In this document: one piece after another, positions 61,672-64,000 of the stretch | Layout: each line of letters opens with the position of its first letter | Numbering within the stretch: position 1 is the first letter of the stretch | Source: DATFVA01 sp963839165 | GTDB taxonomy: Bacteria > Bacteroidota > Ignavibacteria > Ignavibacteriales > Ignavibacteriaceae | Assembly (NCBI GenBank): GCA_963839165.1 | Contig: CAWIUG010000005.1 | Span: 310,001-374,000, forward strand | Direction of reading: 5' to 3' | DNA length: 64,000 nt | Made by a program: the position numbers and the translations under genes | The notes under the pieces: model-generated | Databases searched by the model: none | Seen by the model: only the letters and a program-made list of their open reading frames with translations | Told to the model about the DNA's origin: nothing

Positions 61672-62085
61672 TTAACTATTTTTGGTTTCTTTATAAGCAT
61701 CAACTCCCGCCTTGATCGCAGTTTTAACTTTGGTCGTTTCCTGGTCAATAGTTTCTTTCCCCTTAGTTACATATCCTTCTGTTTTGGAGCGAGCGTCATT
61801 AAAAATACGTTCTGCATCTTTTAAGAGTTCTTCAGATTTAACTTTAGCATCACTGATAAGTTTTTCTGATTTTTTCTTCCCGTCATTAATGAGATCTTTA
61901 GCTTTATCTCTAGCATCAGAGTAATACTTCTCTATATCGTCGTAATATTCATCAGATTTGCTGCGGATATCACTTCTAAGTTCTCTTCCGGATTTGGGAG
62001 CATATAACAAGGCTACGATAGCGCCTATAGCACCGCCTGCTAAGAAGCCTAAGAATAAACCTTTACTTGAATTTTCCTGGGACAT
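61672..62085 (-). CDS. YtxH-domain protein
   Basis: A 137-residue protein: GLFLGFLAGGAIGAIVALLYAPKSGRELR at residues 9-37 (core AIVALLYAPKSGRELR) is the YtxH signature, an N-terminal membrane helix followed by a Lys/Glu-rich helix with repeating KSEELLKDA-like units. YtxH proteins are general stress proteins of unknown mechanism. The companion DUF948 gene follows. ATG at 62085. Confidence 0.87.
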   Translation of the reverse strand: MSQENSSKGLFLGFLAGGAIGAIVALLYAPKSGRELRSDIRSKSDEYYDDIEKYYSDARDKAKDLINDGKKKSEKLISDAKVKSEELLKDAERIFNDARSKTEGYVTKGKETIDQETTKVKTAIKAGVDAYKETKNS

Positions 62086-62223
62086 ATATAACTCCTTTTT
62101 TTATATATATTTGAGTCACCAAAAATATAACATGCACGGTCCTGAAAATCAAGAAAAACGAAATGATCTGAAACATAAACAATGTATAAGAACATATAAA
62201 ACACACTGAAAAAACGTTTATAT

Positions 62224-63186
62224 TTACATGTTTGAAAGTGATTCGATGTTTATTTTACCGAACCTCCTCTGGTAAAGAGTTACACTTATTACTCCAACGA
62301 GAACAGCAAACCATAGTGTAACAACCCTTACAATAAACGTGGATGCCACTGCAATCTCTTTAGGGGATCCTTTTTCGATCAGGAGAAATGTGAGTGATCC
62401 TTCAGTAACTCCCAATCCCCCGGGCAGCATGGTTACCGCACCTACAATAGTTGCAAAACCGTAACTGAACGTTGCCCATAAAAGACTAACATCCAGACCA
62501 AAATTAATCAGAATTATGTAATATCCCAAACATTCAAAAAACCAGGAGCCGAGGCTAAGTATACTCATTTTTACCAAAGGACCCGGTCTGAGAAGCTGGT
62601 ATGAGCTTTCGTATGCGTTATGAATACTTTCGAGATGCTTCCTGAGGAAAGAACTTTTTTCAAGCAGCTTTAAGATAGGGAGAGCAATTCCCTTGCTGCT
62701 GATGATAATTACCAGCAGAAAAAAGAAGACCGAAACCCCGATAACTATTCCCCTGCCGTAGTTATATACGTATGCACCTATTAAAGCAAGAAAAAGGAGC
62801 GAGATGAAATCGGTTATCCTTTCGGCAAAAATAATGGGAAATGTTTTGCTTACGGGAGTCTGGTTTAATTCTTTAACGAGATACGATTTGAGTAGTTCAC
62901 CCATTTTACCCGGGGTTACGCTCATTACCAGTCCTGACATGAAAATAGATAATGAATCAAGCCTGGAAACTTTAACTTTTATAACCGACAGATAATAATC
63001 CCACTTAAAAAATCTGAAAAAATAGTTAAGCAGCGAGAGTACAAGCAAGAGCGGGAAAAGCAGCCAGTTGAATTCCGCAAAGGCCTTCATCACCATGTCG
63101 AAATCCGCATATATCGTAAACGCAAGATAAAGTAATCCCGCAGCGGCAAGTGATATTAATATTTTATTTCTGAGTTTCTTCAGCAC
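62224..63186 (-). CDS. Lysylphosphatidylglycerol synthase-like flippase (UPF0104)
   Basis: A 320-residue membrane protein with about eight helices and no catalytic lysyl-transfer domain, matching the LPG_synthase_TM/YbhN family. FFRFFKWDYYLSVIKVKVSRL, SVTPGKMGELLKSYLVKE (core TPGKMGELLKSYLV) and MLPGGLGVTEGSLTFLL are characteristic. Lipid flipping is inferred from family. The start is GTG at 63186, directly after the maf stop. A 138-nt AT-rich gap before the YtxH gene holds no gene. Confidence 0.9.
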   Translation of the reverse strand: MLKKLRNKILISLAAAGLLYLAFTIYADFDMVMKAFAEFNWLLFPLLLVLSLLNYFFRFFKWDYYLSVIKVKVSRLDSLSIFMSGLVMSVTPGKMGELLKSYLVKELNQTPVSKTFPIIFAERITDFISLLFLALIGAYVYNYGRGIVIGVSVFFFLLVIIISSKGIALPILKLLEKSSFLRKHLESIHNAYESSYQLLRPGPLVKMSILSLGSWFFECLGYYIILINFGLDVSLLWATFSYGFATIVGAVTMLPGGLGVTEGSLTFLLIEKGSPKEIAVASTFIVRVVTLWFAVLVGVISVTLYQRRFGKINIESLSNM

Positions 63187-63765
63187 TCAGATCACTTTAA
63201 GAAGGTTCGTATAAAGCTTTGCCACCGGCAATCCCACTACATTGTAGTAATCGCCGTTTATTTTTTTAACGAAAACGGCACCGAAATCATCCTGTATACC
63301 GTAGGAGCCGGCTTTATCCATCGGACTTCCTGTTTTAACGTAATCATCGATCTCATTCTTTGTAAGATCCCTGAAAGTAACCGCGGTCTTTTCATAATCC
63401 ACTATAGTTTTGCGGGTAACAGAATTATGTACAGCAAACCCGGTATATACAATGTGAGTTTTTCCACTTAGTTTCCGCAGCATTTTTTTAGCATCTGCCT
63501 CATCTTCAGGTTTTGCCAGCATGTCACCGCCAAGAACTACGGTTGTGTCAGCTGTGATAATTATTCCGTTGTCAACTTTCATTTTTGCCTGTTCAAGTTT
63601 TTCAGCGGCTAATCTTTTTACCATCTTCAAAGGGGATTCATTCCCTTTACGGCTTTCATCAATTTCAACTGAGACAACTTTAAAGTTAAGATTCATCTGC
63701 TTAAGAAGTTTTTTCCTCCTGGGAGATTTCGAAGCGAGATAAATAAGCGGATGGTTATTGATCAT
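63187..63765 (-). CDS. maf: Maf-family nucleoside triphosphate pyrophosphatase
   Basis: House-cleaning enzyme hydrolysing modified or canonical dTTP/UTP to monophosphates. The 192-residue protein begins IYLASKSPRRKKLLKQM and has ITADTTVVLGGDMLAKP at about residue 71, with the catalytic Asp, and the conserved DKAGSYGIQ near 150. ATG at 63765 overlaps the SpoIID-domain gene's stop by 11 nt. Confidence 0.95.
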   Translation of the reverse strand: MINNHPLIYLASKSPRRKKLLKQMNLNFKVVSVEIDESRKGNESPLKMVKRLAAEKLEQAKMKVDNGIIITADTTVVLGGDMLAKPEDEADAKKMLRKLSGKTHIVYTGFAVHNSVTRKTIVDYEKTAVTFRDLTKNEIDDYVKTGSPMDKAGSYGIQDDFGAVFVKKINGDYYNVVGLPVAKLYTNLLKVI

Positions 63766-64000
63766 TATAGCTTTCTATTTTGGTTCCCGGATAATAAAAT
63801 GACAGGATCTCTTCGAAGTCTTTTCCTTCCTTCGATTGTTCCAGCGAGCCCCACTGGCAAAGACCAACTCCGTGTCCATACCCTTTACCATTTATAATAA
63901 TGTTACCGCCTTCCCTGCGAATAGTAAAATTATTACTTTCAAGGATAGCTTTATTATCAGCTCTTTTTATTATATAACGAATATTATTGCCGTAAAGTTT
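63755..64000 (-). CDS. SpoIID/LytB-domain protein (C-terminal part; start beyond window)
   Basis: 81 codons are visible to the TAA at 63757-63755. GYGHGVGLCQWGSLEQSK and ILSFYYPGTKIE are the end of a SpoIID/LytB domain, which in Bacillus is a lytic transglycosylase that cuts denuded glycan strands; in non-sporulating bacteria these proteins serve wall remodelling or amidase enhancement. The catalytic Glu region is outside the window. It overlaps maf by 11 nt and is cotranscribed with it. Confidence 0.9.
   Translation of the reverse strand, partial: KLYGNNIRYIIKRADNKAILESNNFTIRREGGNIIINGKGYGHGVGLCQWGSLEQSKEGKDFEEILSFYYPGTKIESYNDQ

Noticed and set aside
1..64000. CRISPR arrays, insertion sequences, prophage or toxin-antitoxin modules
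   Set aside because: No regularly spaced repeats, transposase, integrase or phage structural genes were found by reading either strand.

Overview
The window is gene-dense, moderately AT-rich bacterial chromosome with about 65 genes, no rRNA, no CRISPR array and no recognisable insertion sequence. Protein families and gene order point to the Bacteroidota/Chlorobiota/Ignavibacteriota (FCB) group: a DAHP synthase fused to a C-terminal chorismate mutase, exbB with two exbD genes, a CorC-type protein beside ssb, a Wzi-like porin, DUF3108, DUF4386 and FadL/OmpP1 proteins, and smg beside topA. The exact lineage is inference. TTG and GTG starts are common, and many but not all genes have a purine-rich ribosome binding site.

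Positions 1-34772 run almost entirely on the minus strand and are mainly housekeeping: topA (cut by the window edge), smg, ybeY, an MBL-fold hydrolase, a gamma-carbonic-anhydrase-like protein, ctpA, a Wzi-like barrel, lysS, dacB, rluB, scpB-scpA, trpS, an HNH nuclease, acpS, an MCE (MlaD) protein, a CorC-like protein, ssb, a SPOR lipoprotein, an SGNH hydrolase with a FadL porin, a biotin carrier with biotin carboxylase, mutS2, cvpA, yqeY, exbD-exbD-exbB, an SDR, an EEP nuclease and kup. A divergent region before polA holds strong RNA-like inverted repeats.

Positions 35142-52463 are mostly plus strand: polA, heptosyltransferase-like GT9 and GT4 glycosyltransferases, a homocysteine methyltransferase and ispE, then (after ldcA on the minus strand) a tight operon encoding a GT-B transferase, an SpsF-type nucleotidyltransferase, a split transketolase, a GSA-type aminotransferase, an SDR, a KdsC-like phosphatase and a short NeuB. 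Together these look like a route to a CMP-activated ulosonic-acid-type sugar from central metabolites, without the usual NDP-hexose enzymes. A sterol-desaturase-family hydroxylase follows.

The most striking element is at 54072-54208, upstream of tyrA and the fused DAHP synthase-chorismate mutase. A 26-codon leader ORF carries seven tyrosine codons (six consecutive) followed by Phe. It is followed by a perfect intrinsic terminator, and an AACCGGG segment inside the leader ORF duplicates the terminator's 3' arm and can pair with its 5' arm. This has the architecture of ribosome-mediated transcription attenuation responding to tyrosine. Just upstream lies a relic of a second pirin gene whose in-frame differences from pirin are mostly synonymous.

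Positions 56342-64000 return to the minus strand: small membrane ORFs, an elongator-type tRNA(CAU) with a bidirectional terminator, two lipoproteins (one frameshifted), a HIT protein, an EF-G paralogue, DUF948 and YtxH proteins, an LPG-synthase-like flippase, maf and a partial SpoIID-domain protein.
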